Below, one piece after another: positions 1 to 8,493 of a stretch of DNA of 49,713 bases (its first letter is position 1; every line of letters starts with the position of its first letter). Under the pieces are notes generated by a model. That model saw only the letters and a list, made by a program, of their open reading frames with translations, did not search any database and was not told the origin of the DNA. Source of the stretch: an uncultured Bacilli bacterium (lineage in GTDB: Bacteria > Bacillota_I > Bacilli_A > RF39 > UBA660); the NCBI GenBank assembly GCA_910585335.1, contig CAJUCU010000004.1, forward strand, positions 2,828 through 52,540, read 5' to 3'. Position numbers and translations under genes: made by a program.

Positions 1-408
1 CTTTTCTATCATTTCGATATAAGTATCAATATGGTCACTTGCCTTTTCAATAATGGCAGGTCTTCTAATATGAAGTTCATCCATATCTTTTAAAAACGCT
101 TGTGTATAAAACTCGGCAATCTCATAGACAGTCTTTCCCTCACGCTTAGCACCTTTAAGCATTTTATCTTCGCCAGTATCAGCATCACTCGTCATATGAC
201 CAACATCAGTAATATTCATCACTCGATTTACCTGATAACCTAAGTACTCTAGACCTTTTTCTAATATATCTTCAAAAATATAAGTCCTAAGATTACCAAT
301 ATGAGCATAACTATAAACTGTTGGACCACAAGTATACATTTTAACAATACCCTCTTGATGAGGGACAAACTCTTCCACTTTTCTTGTTAAGGTATTATAT
401 ATTTTCAT
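1..408 (-). CDS. cysS: Cysteinyl-tRNA synthetase, N-terminal part (cut by window edge)
   Basis: Class I aminoacyl-tRNA synthetase that charges tRNA-Cys in the cytoplasm. Only the first 136 codons lie in the window; the gene runs off the left edge. Visible are the family opening (MKIYNTLTRKVEEFVPH), the zinc-site segment KMYTCGPTVY and the class I signature AHIGN, where AHIGN stands for HIGH, followed by the typical NRVMNITDVGH segment. The ATG at 406-408 follows a GAGGGG ribosome site. It lies downstream of clpC; in B. subtilis cysS is also a few genes beyond clpC, with radA, disA and cysE between them, which are absent here. Identification is firm; the C-terminal half cannot be judged. Confidence 0.95.
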   Translation of the reverse strand, partial: MKIYNTLTRKVEEFVPHQEGIVKMYTCGPTVYSYAHIGNLRTYIFEDILEKGLEYLGYQVNRVMNITDVGHMTSDADTGEDKMLKGAKREGKTVYEIAEFYTQAFLKDMDELHIRRPAIIEKASDHIDTYIEMIEK

Positions 409-431
409 TAAAATCCCCTCGCTTTTGTATT

Positions 432-440
432 ATTATACCA
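432..440 (-). promoter_or_regulatory. Extended -10 promoter for cysS
   Basis: On the minus strand the bases TGGTATAAT form an extended -10 (TGn plus TATAAT), 24 bases before the cysS ATG. No good -35 is visible, which is usual for extended -10 promoters. The clpC terminator lies just upstream, so cysS needs its own start site. Confidence 0.5.
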
Positions 441-520
441 TATCATACGTAAATATAGCACGAAAATGAGTCATCTTAAGAAAAATAAAAAAGTTTTATA
501 TTTTACCCTCAACATAGCAA

Positions 521-543
521 GAAAAAAGAGACTAACTAGTCCC
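521..543 (-). terminator. Intrinsic terminator of clpC
   Basis: A six-pair stem (GGGACT with AGTCTC, one G-U pair) around an AGTT loop is followed on the minus strand by a run of six T. It overlaps the clpC stop codon, a pattern repeated at many genes in this window. Confidence 0.7.
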
Positions 544-2835
544 CAGCTTTTCAATAACCACTTCACTTTTTCCTTGCACTAAATGGTCAATGATAATAGC
601 ATCTACTTCTTCCTCTATAATCTTATCAATACGTCTTGCCCCAAATTTTTGATAATCGCATCGGGACTTTATCTCATCAATCAATTCTTTTGAAAACTTA
701 ATTTTAACAGAATTCCGTGCCTTTTTAATAGCATCTAACTTACTTTTAATAATGGTAGTAATAATAGCACCATCCATATTATGAAAATACCATATATGAT
801 CAATCCTATTTACCAATTCTACTCCCAAATATTCTTCTAAATAAACATTTCTTAGCTCTTTTTTACTTCCAGAAAAACCAATTGTCTTTTGATTGCTACC
901 TAAATTAGAAGTCATAAAGATTAAGGTATTCTTAAATACAATTTCATTTCCCTTATTATCTTTAATACTGCCCTCATCTAAAATTTGTAAGAAAAGTTTC
1001 AAAACTGCAGGATGCGCCTTTTCTATCTCATCAAGAAGAAGAATACTATTAGGATATTCTCGCACCTTATCAAATATAGCATTCTGATCATTATAACCAA
1101 CATAACCTGGCGGAGAACCAATCAGTTTACTAATGGAATGTTCTTCCTTATATTCACTCATATCAATACGGATAAAAGAATTCTTTGGCACCTGAGTTTT
1201 AGCATATTCCTTAATAAGACAAGTTTTTCCAAGCCCTGTTCCTCCAACAAATAAGAAAGAATAAGGACGTTGTGGTAAATAATTACTTTTATATTTCTGT
1301 GTAAAAGTCACAAGTTGGTTTACGATATCATCTTGTCCCATAATCTTAGATTTTAAGTCCCGACTTAACTTATCTATCTCTTTATTTAAGTTAATCCCCA
1401 GCTCATAAATAGGAATTTTCGTCTTCAAATAAATCACTTCACGCACCATATCTTTTGTAATGACCTTAGGCTTTTGTACCTTCATAAATTGTAGTTCCAA
1501 TTTATTTTTTTGGTCTTCTAAATCATATTCTTCTTTTTTATAGTTAGAAGCTTGTTCAAAGTTTTGATTCATAATCGACTGATTTTTAAGATTGCGAACT
1601 ACTTTTAATTTTTTATTAATCTCCTGCAATCGTCTCTCATTTTTTCCAAGTGATAAAGATGCCTTCGCACAAACCTCATCTAGAATATCAATCGCCTTAT
1701 CGGGCTGTCTCCTATCATAAACATATTTATTCGTAAGAAGAATAATAAGATCAAGTATGTCATCAGGAATAACAGTTCCATGAAAACTTTCATAAATAGG
1801 TTTCAAATTTTCTAAAATTTCTTTTACCTTATTGACTTCAGGCTCTTCTACTACAAGTTTTTGAAAACGCCTATCTAGTGCTTTATCCCGCTCCATAAAC
1901 TCTTTATACTCAGCAGTAGTCGTTGCCCCAATCACTTTAAGTTTCCCACGAGCAAGCGCCGGCTTTAATATATTAGAAGCATCAATCGCCCCTTCTGCTC
2001 CTCCCGCACCTACTAGAGTATGAATTTCATCAATAAATAAAATGATTTCGTTATTATTTTCAACCTCAGTTAAAATCTTGTTAATTCGCTCCTCAAACTC
2101 ACCTCGGTACTTTGTCCCAGCAATAAGAGAGGCCATAGAAACTGATAAAATCCGTTTATGCTGTAACCCCTTTGGCACCTCACCATTTTCAATACGACTC
2201 GCAAGCTCCTCCACTATGGCAGTTTTTCCTACCCCAGCATCACCAATTAAAAGTGGATTATTTTTCACACGACGAGACAAAATCTCAATCAAGCGTGCCA
2301 CTTCTTCTTCTCTCCCAATTACAGGATCAATCTCCCCTTTTTGAACTCGCTTATTAAAATCAATGGCATATTCTTCAATAGAAAGTTTCTTTTTAGAAGA
2401 CTTTTTATACATAATTTTGGTAGAAAAATCATTATAAAGCTTATCAATATCAATATTCATTCCGACAAGTAGACGGATTGCTACCCCTTCTCCCTCTTCA
2501 AGAAGTGATAAGAATAACTGTTCCACACTAACCTCTTGCATTTTTTCTTCTTTAGAATCTAACATAGCAGACTCAAGCACTCGCTTTAGAAGCGGCGTGT
2601 ATAAAAACCAACTATTGGCATTCTTCCCAAGCCCCACAACACTAACTAACTCATCACGAAACTTTTTATAAAAAATACCATAGCTCTCTAGCTTTTTGGT
2701 AATAGAAAACTCATGATGAGAAAGAATCGCAAGCAACATATGTTCACTACCAACATAAGGATGCTTAAGCCGTTGCATTTCCCTTTTGGCATCCATTAAT
2801 ACCTTTTGTGCATCTTCACTAAATTTTGAGAACAT
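532..2835 (-). CDS. clpC: ATP-dependent Clp protease ATP-binding subunit ClpC
   Basis: AAA+ unfoldase that feeds proteins to ClpP and acts in protein quality control and regulated proteolysis. Order of domains: two N-terminal Clp repeats (about residues 1-140), first AAA+ module with Walker A GDAGVGKT, a short middle domain with a UVR-like segment (NFEQASNYKKEEYDLEDQ), second AAA+ module with Walker A GGTGLGKT, then the D2-small domain. At 767 residues it is a little shorter than B. subtilis ClpC. The second Walker A reads GGTG where GPTG is usual, a mild variant. The ATG follows GAGGGG. The usual partners ctsR, mcsA and mcsB are not next to it, and no CtsR heptad repeat is visible upstream, so heat-shock control may differ here. 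Confidence 0.95.
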   Translation of the reverse strand: MFSKFSEDAQKVLMDAKREMQRLKHPYVGSEHMLLAILSHHEFSITKKLESYGIFYKKFRDELVSVVGLGKNANSWFLYTPLLKRVLESAMLDSKEEKMQEVSVEQLFLSLLEEGEGVAIRLLVGMNIDIDKLYNDFSTKIMYKKSSKKKLSIEEYAIDFNKRVQKGEIDPVIGREEEVARLIEILSRRVKNNPLLIGDAGVGKTAIVEELASRIENGEVPKGLQHKRILSVSMASLIAGTKYRGEFEERINKILTEVENNNEIILFIDEIHTLVGAGGAEGAIDASNILKPALARGKLKVIGATTTAEYKEFMERDKALDRRFQKLVVEEPEVNKVKEILENLKPIYESFHGTVIPDDILDLIILLTNKYVYDRRQPDKAIDILDEVCAKASLSLGKNERRLQEINKKLKVVRNLKNQSIMNQNFEQASNYKKEEYDLEDQKNKLELQFMKVQKPKVITKDMVREVIYLKTKIPIYELGINLNKEIDKLSRDLKSKIMGQDDIVNQLVTFTQKYKSNYLPQRPYSFLFVGGTGLGKTCLIKEYAKTQVPKNSFIRIDMSEYKEEHSISKLIGSPPGYVGYNDQNAIFDKVREYPNSILLLDEIEKAHPAVLKLFLQILDEGSIKDNKGNEIVFKNTLIFMTSNLGSNQKTIGFSGSKKELRNVYLEEYLGVELVNRIDHIWYFHNMDGAIITTIIKSKLDAIKKARNSVKIKFSKELIDEIKSRCDYQKFGARRIDKIIEEEVDAIIIDHLVQGKSEVVIEKLGTS

Positions 2836-2857
2836 ATTATCCCCTCTTTCTAAGTAT

Positions 2858-2887
2858 ATTCTATGATTATTTTGTAATAACTTTCAA
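2858..2887 (-). promoter_or_regulatory. Sigma-A-type promoter of clpC
   Basis: TTGAAA (2882-2887), 18-base spacer, TAGAAT (2858-2863) on the minus strand, ending 22 bases before the clpC start. No CtsR or CIRCE operator is recognisable around it. Confidence 0.5.
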
Positions 2888-2920
2888 TAAAATATGTTCT
2901 AAAAAAAGTGACAAATTCCA

Positions 2921-2946
2921 CAAAAAAACAGAGGTTTTCCCTCTGT
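2921..2946 (-). terminator. Intrinsic terminator of the YfcC-like permease gene
   Basis: A perfect seven-pair stem (ACAGAGG with CCTCTGT, five-base loop) is followed by a run of seven T on the minus strand, 20 bases after the permease stop codon. Confidence 0.8.
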
Positions 2947-2965
2947 CAAACTAACAATAATAGTT

Positions 2966-4399
2966 TTAAATCAGTACTAAGATTGTAAAGATAATAAATA
3001 ATACTACTACAAACTCTAGTACAAATTTCCAAACGCTTTTTAACCATTCTTTATAAGAAACACCTAAGTAAGAAATAGTTCCCATTAAAATGACACTAGT
3101 TGGTGCAATTAACATAACGGCACCATATAAAGATTGGAACATAACTGCGATAAGCGGATATGTTGTCTTATCTGTTACTACACTACTTAAGTATGGTACA
3201 ACACTTTGGAATACATAAGCTGGTTCAACGTTCAATACTGCTGCTAGAATTGCTGCGATTCCAGTAGTAAATACGTTAAATCCTTTTGTAAGTTCTAATA
3301 AAGCTTTATAGATTACTAATTGGAATGGATGATAAGTAACGATTACCAAGCAAGTATAAATTAATATAACAAGTGCTGCAGGTTTTAATACTTCTTTTGC
3401 ACCTTTAATAAATCCTTGCATAAAGTCATCGAATTTAACTTTATAAATGAATGCAATAATGAAAGATGCAACAACTAAAATTAAAGATAACTCATTTACA
3501 GACCAATTTCCAAATGCTGGAACATTACCAAGTAGTTTACCAAATAGTTCAAATCCAAATAATTTGAAACCAGTAACAGCAGTATTAGCATCTTCAAAAA
3601 TATTTAACTTGAAAGCACCTGTCCAAGAAATAAATCCTAAAATCATAATAACTAAGATTAAATCTAAAATAAGTACTAAAGGCCATACTTTCTTTTTCTT
3701 TCCTTTTACTGCTTCTGGGATATAACCACTTTCAATTTCAGCATTCTTTTTAGTAGCCTTTACTTTATGACTTTCACCATAACGGATAGTATTGAAAATA
3801 AGTAGTACTAATCCTATTACTAAAATAACAATCTTAGTAACAATTTCAGTAGTAAGTTCTACCCCAAGTACTTGTGTTAAAATACTAACCATATTAGCAG
3901 AAAATGTACAACCAGCAATACCTACCATAGTAGATCCAACTGTTGTTAAAGCTGCTACTACTTTGTCATATCCCATTAATAGTACTAAAGAAAATACAAA
4001 TGGGAAAAATACTATAATACCTAATTCTAGGCCACATACTGAAGTTAAAACGGCAAACAATACCATAATAACAGCAAGTACTATTTTTTCTTTTCCTTTG
4101 AATTTCTTTACGATAGAATCTAACAATGTTCTATAAGCACTAGTCCTATATAATACACCGTAGAAACCACCAACTACTAATACAAATAAAGCAATGAATC
4201 CGAAATAGGAAACCGCTGTAACAGGATATGAGAACAAATCAAATAATCCCATTTGAACGCGTCCTTGTGATACATAGCTACTTTGGAAATATGCAGCAGG
4301 TAAGATCCAACTAAGTAACATAAATATCAACATTGTAATTAGAACGACTTTTACTGTATTATAATTCCCTCCCACTATCATTATACTGATTAATGACAT
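2966..4399 (-). CDS. YfcC-family membrane permease
   Basis: Polytopic inner-membrane protein with about 12 hydrophobic segments. It resembles the YfcC family of the ion transporter superfamily, whose relatives move C4-dicarboxylates or basic amino acids; the substrate cannot be read from the sequence. Family-like features are the N-terminal LLSWILPAAYF segment, the cytoplasmic loop after FKGKEKIV and a central basic loop (KVKATKKN onward). The start is doubtful: a clear promoter (TTGTAA, 17 bases, TATAAT) overlaps the first codons, so transcription would begin after the ATG at 4399. Translation probably begins further in, for example at codon 23, although GGGAGGG lies only about 34 bases before that ATG. 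It is a single-gene unit between two terminators. Confidence 0.75.
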   Translation of the reverse strand: MSLISIMIVGGNYNTVKVVLITMLIFMLLSWILPAAYFQSSYVSQGRVQMGLFDLFSYPVTAVSYFGFIALFVLVVGGFYGVLYRTSAYRTLLDSIVKKFKGKEKIVLAVIMVLFAVLTSVCGLELGIIVFFPFVFSLVLLMGYDKVVAALTTVGSTMVGIAGCTFSANMVSILTQVLGVELTTEIVTKIVILVIGLVLLIFNTIRYGESHKVKATKKNAEIESGYIPEAVKGKKKKVWPLVLILDLILVIMILGFISWTGAFKLNIFEDANTAVTGFKLFGFELFGKLLGNVPAFGNWSVNELSLILVVASFIIAFIYKVKFDDFMQGFIKGAKEVLKPAALVILIYTCLVIVTYHPFQLVIYKALLELTKGFNVFTTGIAAILAAVLNVEPAYVFQSVVPYLSSVVTDKTTYPLIAVMFQSLYGAVMLIAPTSVILMGTISYLGVSYKEWLKSVWKFVLEFVVVLFIIFTILVLI

Positions 4400-4408
4400 A
4401 ATTTACAA
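4380..4408 (-). promoter_or_regulatory. Sigma-A promoter overlapping the permease 5' end
   Basis: TTGTAA (4403-4408), 17-base spacer, TATAAT (4380-4385) on the minus strand. Spacing and the -10 are ideal. Its place inside the first codons of the longest reading frame argues that the true permease start lies downstream of 4380. Confidence 0.65.
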
Positions 4409-4442
4409 GTACTACACTCGTATTTTTTATGAAAATTAGATG

Positions 4443-4476
4443 AAAAAAAAGGAAGATTTATTCTTAATCATCCTTT
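4443..4476 (-). terminator. Intrinsic terminator of lysS operon
   Basis: An eleven-pair stem with one mismatch (AAAGGATGATT with AATCTTCCTTT, seven-base loop) runs into eight T on the minus strand. It overlaps the lysS stop codon and closes the dusB-RDD-lysS unit. Confidence 0.8.
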
Positions 4477-5927
4477 GGTCTCATAAGTGGAAATAAAATA
4501 ACATCTTTGATATTTTCCGAATTAGTAAGAAGTTGTACAATACGATCAATTCCCATACCCCAACCACTAATTGGCGGCATTCCATATTCCATCGCTTCTA
4601 TATAATCATGATCCATTGGCATTGCTTCTTCATCACCAGAATCTTTCAAACTAGCTTGTTCTAAAAGTCTCTTTTCTTGCTCAATAGGATCTACAAGCTC
4701 TGAATATGCATTAATAATTTCCGCCCCATTAATTACAAGTTGGAAACGATCGGTAATATTAGGATTATCATCATTAGCACGAGCAAGCGGTGAAAGTTCA
4801 ATTGGATGCTCTGTTAAGAAAATAGGATTTACAATATGAACTCTTGCCACTTTTTTATATAACTGATCCACTAAATTACCATATCCTAAGTCTTCAAGTG
4901 GTGTCTCACTATCAATTTCAATATGATCAGTATGAATCTTTTCAAGTAACTTTTCTTTGGTATCATAAATAGCAATATCAATATCAGAATACTTCAAAAT
5001 CAAATCACGAAAACTAACACTTTCCCACTCGCCACTTAAATCTACTTCTTTATCACCAATCTGTATGGTTAGGGTACCAAACATATTCATAATAATAGTT
5101 TGCAACATCTCACGAAGAAACTTCATATTATCTTTATAATTTAAGTAAGCACCATACCCTTCTATCATAGTAAAGTCCTGTAAGTGCGTAGCATCTATTC
5201 CTTCATTTCTAAAACATCTTGCAATTTCAAATACTTTTGTAAAACCACCTACAATCGCACGTTTCAAATAAGTCTCAGGCGCAATTCTTAAATAAAGATT
5301 AATATCAAGAGCATTATGATGTGTAATAAATGGCTTCGCTGTTGCACCACTTGCTTTATTATTTAAAATAGGTGTTTCAATTTCAACATATCCAAAGCGA
5401 TCTAAATAACTACGAATTTCACGGATAAAACGACTACGGAATAAAAACTTTTTCTTTGCATCATCATTAGAAATTAAGTCTAAATATCTCTGACGATAAA
5501 GCATTTCAACATCTGTAGCACCATGAAACTTCTCAGGAAGTGGTCTCAATGCTTTTCCCAAAAACTCAAGTTTAAAAGCACGAATCGTCTTTTCACCAGT
5601 ATGAGTAGTAAATGTTTCTCCCTCTACCCCAATAAAATCTCCGATATCATAATTAGATTTAAACTGAGCATAAGCTTCTTCTCCAATCATATCTACTTTA
5701 ACAGAAACTTGAATTTTTCCATAGATATCAGAAATAGTAAGGAAACTCATCTTCCCCATCTTTCTCATCAAAATAATTCTACCAGCAACTCGTACTCCAG
5801 AAGTCTCATCAGGAAGTTCCTTGGCATCTACTATTTCATAATTAATTTCAAATCTTTCTGGATAAGGATTCTCTATATTCGCTAACTTCTCTCTTCTCAC
5901 TAATTCTTGTTCATTTAATTCTCGCAT
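4464..5927 (-). CDS. lysS: Lysyl-tRNA synthetase, class II
   Basis: Charges tRNA-Lys in the cytoplasm. The N-terminal OB-fold anticodon-binding domain (about residues 50-150, VRVAGRIILMRKMGKMSF) is followed by the class II catalytic core: motif 1 around FLDRFGYVEIETPIL, motif 2 at FEIARCFRNEG with HLQDFTMIE, and motif 3 at GWGMGIDRIVQLLT near the C terminus. At 487 residues it has the normal bacterial length. The gene overlaps the end of the upstream RDD-protein gene by 13 bases and is the last gene before a strong terminator. dusB-lysS adjacency is also found in B. subtilis. Confidence 0.95.
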   Translation of the reverse strand: MRELNEQELVRREKLANIENPYPERFEINYEIVDAKELPDETSGVRVAGRIILMRKMGKMSFLTISDIYGKIQVSVKVDMIGEEAYAQFKSNYDIGDFIGVEGETFTTHTGEKTIRAFKLEFLGKALRPLPEKFHGATDVEMLYRQRYLDLISNDDAKKKFLFRSRFIREIRSYLDRFGYVEIETPILNNKASGATAKPFITHHNALDINLYLRIAPETYLKRAIVGGFTKVFEIARCFRNEGIDATHLQDFTMIEGYGAYLNYKDNMKFLREMLQTIIMNMFGTLTIQIGDKEVDLSGEWESVSFRDLILKYSDIDIAIYDTKEKLLEKIHTDHIEIDSETPLEDLGYGNLVDQLYKKVARVHIVNPIFLTEHPIELSPLARANDDNPNITDRFQLVINGAEIINAYSELVDPIEQEKRLLEQASLKDSGDEEAMPMDHDYIEAMEYGMPPISGWGMGIDRIVQLLTNSENIKDVILFPLMRPKDD

Positions 5928-6571
5928 ACTTCTAACTCCCTTTCTTTAATTTGGCTTTTAATCACTTCTGTATGGGCAATAAAATCATGAATACCACGTC
6001 CATCTTTACGATAACCTATCATAATTGCACTAGCAATCATTAACACATATTGTACAGTCATAAAAATTGCAGTACTTCCCATATAAAGGTTTTTAGAACC
6101 AAAAATGGTAAACAATAAAATAATCGTATTTACTAAAATAGAATTAATAATAAAAGCCCGAAACAATAATTGATTCATAGTAAGCTCTTCTTGTTCCAAA
6201 GAGATTACTTCAATTTTCATAACTTGTTTACCTAGTGTCTTACCTTTATTATAAAACTGAAAAACAACATAATACAAAATATAAATAACAATCGTAATAA
6301 TCGTACCTAAACCACTTTGTTTTGCAATCTCATAACTGATATCCATACTTTGATTCATATAAGTATTCATATCAATTTCTTGGGCTAAATATTGATTGGC
6401 AGCAGTAGTATTTTGATTCGTTAATTCTTCTAAAGACTCACTATCTGTAAATGGAAAAATAACAAAGGATGAAACAAGTACTACCAAAGCAATATCAATA
6501 AGAAAAGCTACTACTCTTTGTATGAACAATGCTTTTTCATAAACCCTCTTTTGAATCGTCGTATTTGCCAC
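5915..6571 (-). CDS. RDD family membrane protein
   Basis: Small integral membrane protein of the RDD family, whose members are poorly characterised; some are linked to ion transport. It begins with the family-like RVVAFLIDIALVVLVSSF segment carrying the conserved Arg and Asp. Further membrane spans lie near residues 85-110 and 135-190. The conserved YNKGKTLGKQVMKIEV segment precedes the third span, and RDGRGIHDFIAHTEV lies near the C terminus. It overlaps dusB upstream by 35 bases and lysS downstream by 13 bases, so the three are almost certainly co-transcribed and translationally coupled. Function is not known. Confidence 0.85.
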   Translation of the reverse strand: MANTTIQKRVYEKALFIQRVVAFLIDIALVVLVSSFVIFPFTDSESLEELTNQNTTAANQYLAQEIDMNTYMNQSMDISYEIAKQSGLGTIITIVIYILYYVVFQFYNKGKTLGKQVMKIEVISLEQEELTMNQLLFRAFIINSILVNTIILLFTIFGSKNLYMGSTAIFMTVQYVLMIASAIMIGYRKDGRGIHDFIAHTEVIKSQIKERELEVCEN

Positions 6572-7547
6572 TTAAAATCTCCTCCCTATAACTTTGTAAT
6601 ACTAAAATTATATCACGAATTTGAGTGCATTGATATATTTTATTTTTGATATCGCCAGCACCTTTTAATCCTTTTAAGTACCAACCGACATGATTGCGAA
6701 TTTCTAAACAGGCCAGTTTTTCACTTTTAAATTCTACTAAATAAGAAAGATGTTTCAAGCACATATCAATTTTATCTATTGGACTTGGAAGAATTTCTTC
6801 ACCACTCGCTTCTAACTTAGAAAGAATATTTCTGAAAAGCCAAGGGTTTCCAAGTGCAGCCCGCCCTATCATAACCGCATCACAAGAGGTTTCATCTAAC
6901 ATTCTTCTAGCATCGGCCGCTGTTTTAATATCCCCATTTCCAATAACAGGAATAGATACATTTTCTTTGACCTGTCTAATAATATCCCAATCTGCTTTGC
7001 CACTATAGCCTTGTGCCCTAGTTCTAGGATGGACACAAATAGCACTAGCACCAGCATCTTCACAAATTTTAGCAACATCAATTGCATTAATAGAACTACT
7101 ATCCCAACCGCTGCGAATCTTAACCGTAACAGGAACATCTACAGCAGCGACGACAGCCCGAACAATTTGACCAATTTTTTTAGGCTCTTTTAAAAGTGCC
7201 GCTCCTGCTTGAGCACGTGTTGCAACTTTAGGAACAGGACACCCCATATTAATATCAATAATATCTGGTTTCATTGTCTTTTCAATGTATTTGGCAGACT
7301 CCACAAATGAATCCAAATCACTACCGAAAATTTGCTGTGTAATAGGACGTTCTTCATCGCGCATGTAAAGCATATCAATCGTCTTTTTATTTTGATAAAC
7401 AATGGCCTTATCACTAACCATTTCAGCATAAATAAGACCACATCCATACTCCTTTGCAATTCGTCTAAAAGCAGAATTAGAAATCCCTGCCATAGGGGCC
7501 AAGATGACTTGATTAGAAATTTCTACATTACCAATTTTCCATTTCAT
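6537..7547 (-). CDS. dusB: tRNA-dihydrouridine synthase DusB
   Basis: FMN-dependent enzyme that reduces selected uridines of tRNA to dihydrouridine. The TIM-barrel start (VILAPMAGISNSAFRRIA) carries the FMN-binding segment. The catalytic cysteine lies in INMGCPVPKV. HPRTRAQGYSGKADW and PVIGNGDI are classic Dus barrel motifs, and GRAALGNPWLF closes the phosphate-binding site. 336 residues is typical. It is the first gene of the dusB-RDD-lysS unit, behind its own promoter. Confidence 0.93.
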   Translation of the reverse strand: MKWKIGNVEISNQVILAPMAGISNSAFRRIAKEYGCGLIYAEMVSDKAIVYQNKKTIDMLYMRDEERPITQQIFGSDLDSFVESAKYIEKTMKPDIIDINMGCPVPKVATRAQAGAALLKEPKKIGQIVRAVVAAVDVPVTVKIRSGWDSSSINAIDVAKICEDAGASAICVHPRTRAQGYSGKADWDIIRQVKENVSIPVIGNGDIKTAADARRMLDETSCDAVMIGRAALGNPWLFRNILSKLEASGEEILPSPIDKIDMCLKHLSYLVEFKSEKLACLEIRNHVGWYLKGLKGAGDIKNKIYQCTQIRDIILVLQSYREEILSGKYDDSKEGL

Positions 7548-7591
7548 GCTATCACATCCAATATTTATAATCCAAAGATTAAAACAAGCTT

Positions 7592-7620
7592 ATTATACTA
7601 AAAGAAAGATATTTATACAA
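7592..7620 (-). promoter_or_regulatory. Sigma-A promoter of dusB-lysS unit
   Basis: TTGTAT (7615-7620), 17-base spacer, TATAAT (7592-7597) on the minus strand, about 45 bases before dusB. It directly adjoins the terminator of the upstream gene. Confidence 0.7.
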
Positions 7621-7644
7621 GAAAAAAACTCAATAAAATGAGTT
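7621..7644 (-). terminator. Intrinsic terminator of the unknown gene at 7663-8436
   Basis: A six-pair stem (AACTCA with TGAGTT) is followed by seven T on the minus strand, 18 bases after the stop codon. Confidence 0.75.
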
Positions 7645-7662
7645 CGATAATAAAAGAAAACT

Positions 7663-8436
7663 TTATTTTAATTTCCAAGAATGACCTTTTCTAATAGACT
7701 TCAATAAGTTTTTTTGAATATCTAGGGTGGATGCCACTTGATGCATAGAATCTTGCTCTAACTCTTGAATAGGATAACGTTCATATGATGAAACAGAATA
7801 GTAAGAAAATGCTTCGGGAATCACTAGTGATAAATCAACAAAATGTTGATATTTACCTTGTTCTAATAATTCTAATCCATATAACTCCTCTGGCAAGTCG
7901 AATATGTTCTTCATAGAATAAACAGTACCAATATCTTCCGCATAAGAATTTAAAATCTCTCCGTTCAATTTCTTAGAAGAAACCGTTTGATATTCTGATG
8001 GTAACAACAAATAATTACAATAATTCAGTCTAGACTCAGAACACCCTAAATACACACTTAAACTATTAGAGGGAGAATAAGTACCGTGTACATATTCTAA
8101 CCACGTATTCTCTAACAAAGCTCTATCGAATAAAGAAAAATAATACCATGAACTAATTCTTTTTAATTCACTATAAGAAAAACTCCCCTCTCTCATATCA
8201 AAACTACCAAGTGCAGAATGAAAATCTACTTTATTTTTTGAATTAATCTCATGAAAAGATATTTCATCACAAGCACACACTTTTTCCATTAATAACTTAT
8301 CCGTTGTTTCAAATTGATATAACAGAATATCTTTTCTCAAAGAATTCTTATATTCTGCCAATTTTTCATTTGCTACTAAAGTATATTTAGTAACAGACTT
8401 CCCACTTTTACTAACTTCATACAAATCCATAACCAA
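7663..8436 (-). CDS. Hypothetical protein, 257 aa
   Basis: I do not recognise this family. The product is soluble by appearance, with no signal peptide or membrane span. It is rich in Ser, Tyr and Leu, with a few scattered Cys (CACDE near residue 54, GCSESRLNYCNYL near residue 130) that do not form an obvious metal site. A basic C-terminal tail ends IRKGHSWKLK. An AGGAGG ribosome site precedes the ATG at 8436; a second ATG two codons later is also usable. It stands alone between the ftsH terminator and its own terminator, so it is a single-gene unit in a slot where B. subtilis has coaX, hslO and cysK. It may be lineage-specific. Confidence 0.7.
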   Translation of the reverse strand: MVMDLYEVSKSGKSVTKYTLVANEKLAEYKNSLRKDILLYQFETTDKLLMEKVCACDEISFHEINSKNKVDFHSALGSFDMREGSFSYSELKRISSWYYFSLFDRALLENTWLEYVHGTYSPSNSLSVYLGCSESRLNYCNYLLLPSEYQTVSSKKLNGEILNSYAEDIGTVYSMKNIFDLPEELYGLELLEQGKYQHFVDLSLVIPEAFSYYSVSSYERYPIQELEQDSMHQVASTLDIQKNLLKSIRKGHSWKLK

Positions 8437-8463
8437 AAACCTCCTACTACTAATAGAAACATA

Positions 8464-8493
8464 TCAAAAAAAGAGACAAAATACAAGTCTCTT
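8464..8493 (-). terminator. Intrinsic terminator of ftsH
   Basis: A perfect seven-pair stem (AAGAGAC with GTCTCTT, nine-base loop) runs into a T tract on the minus strand and overlaps the ftsH stop codon. Confidence 0.8.
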
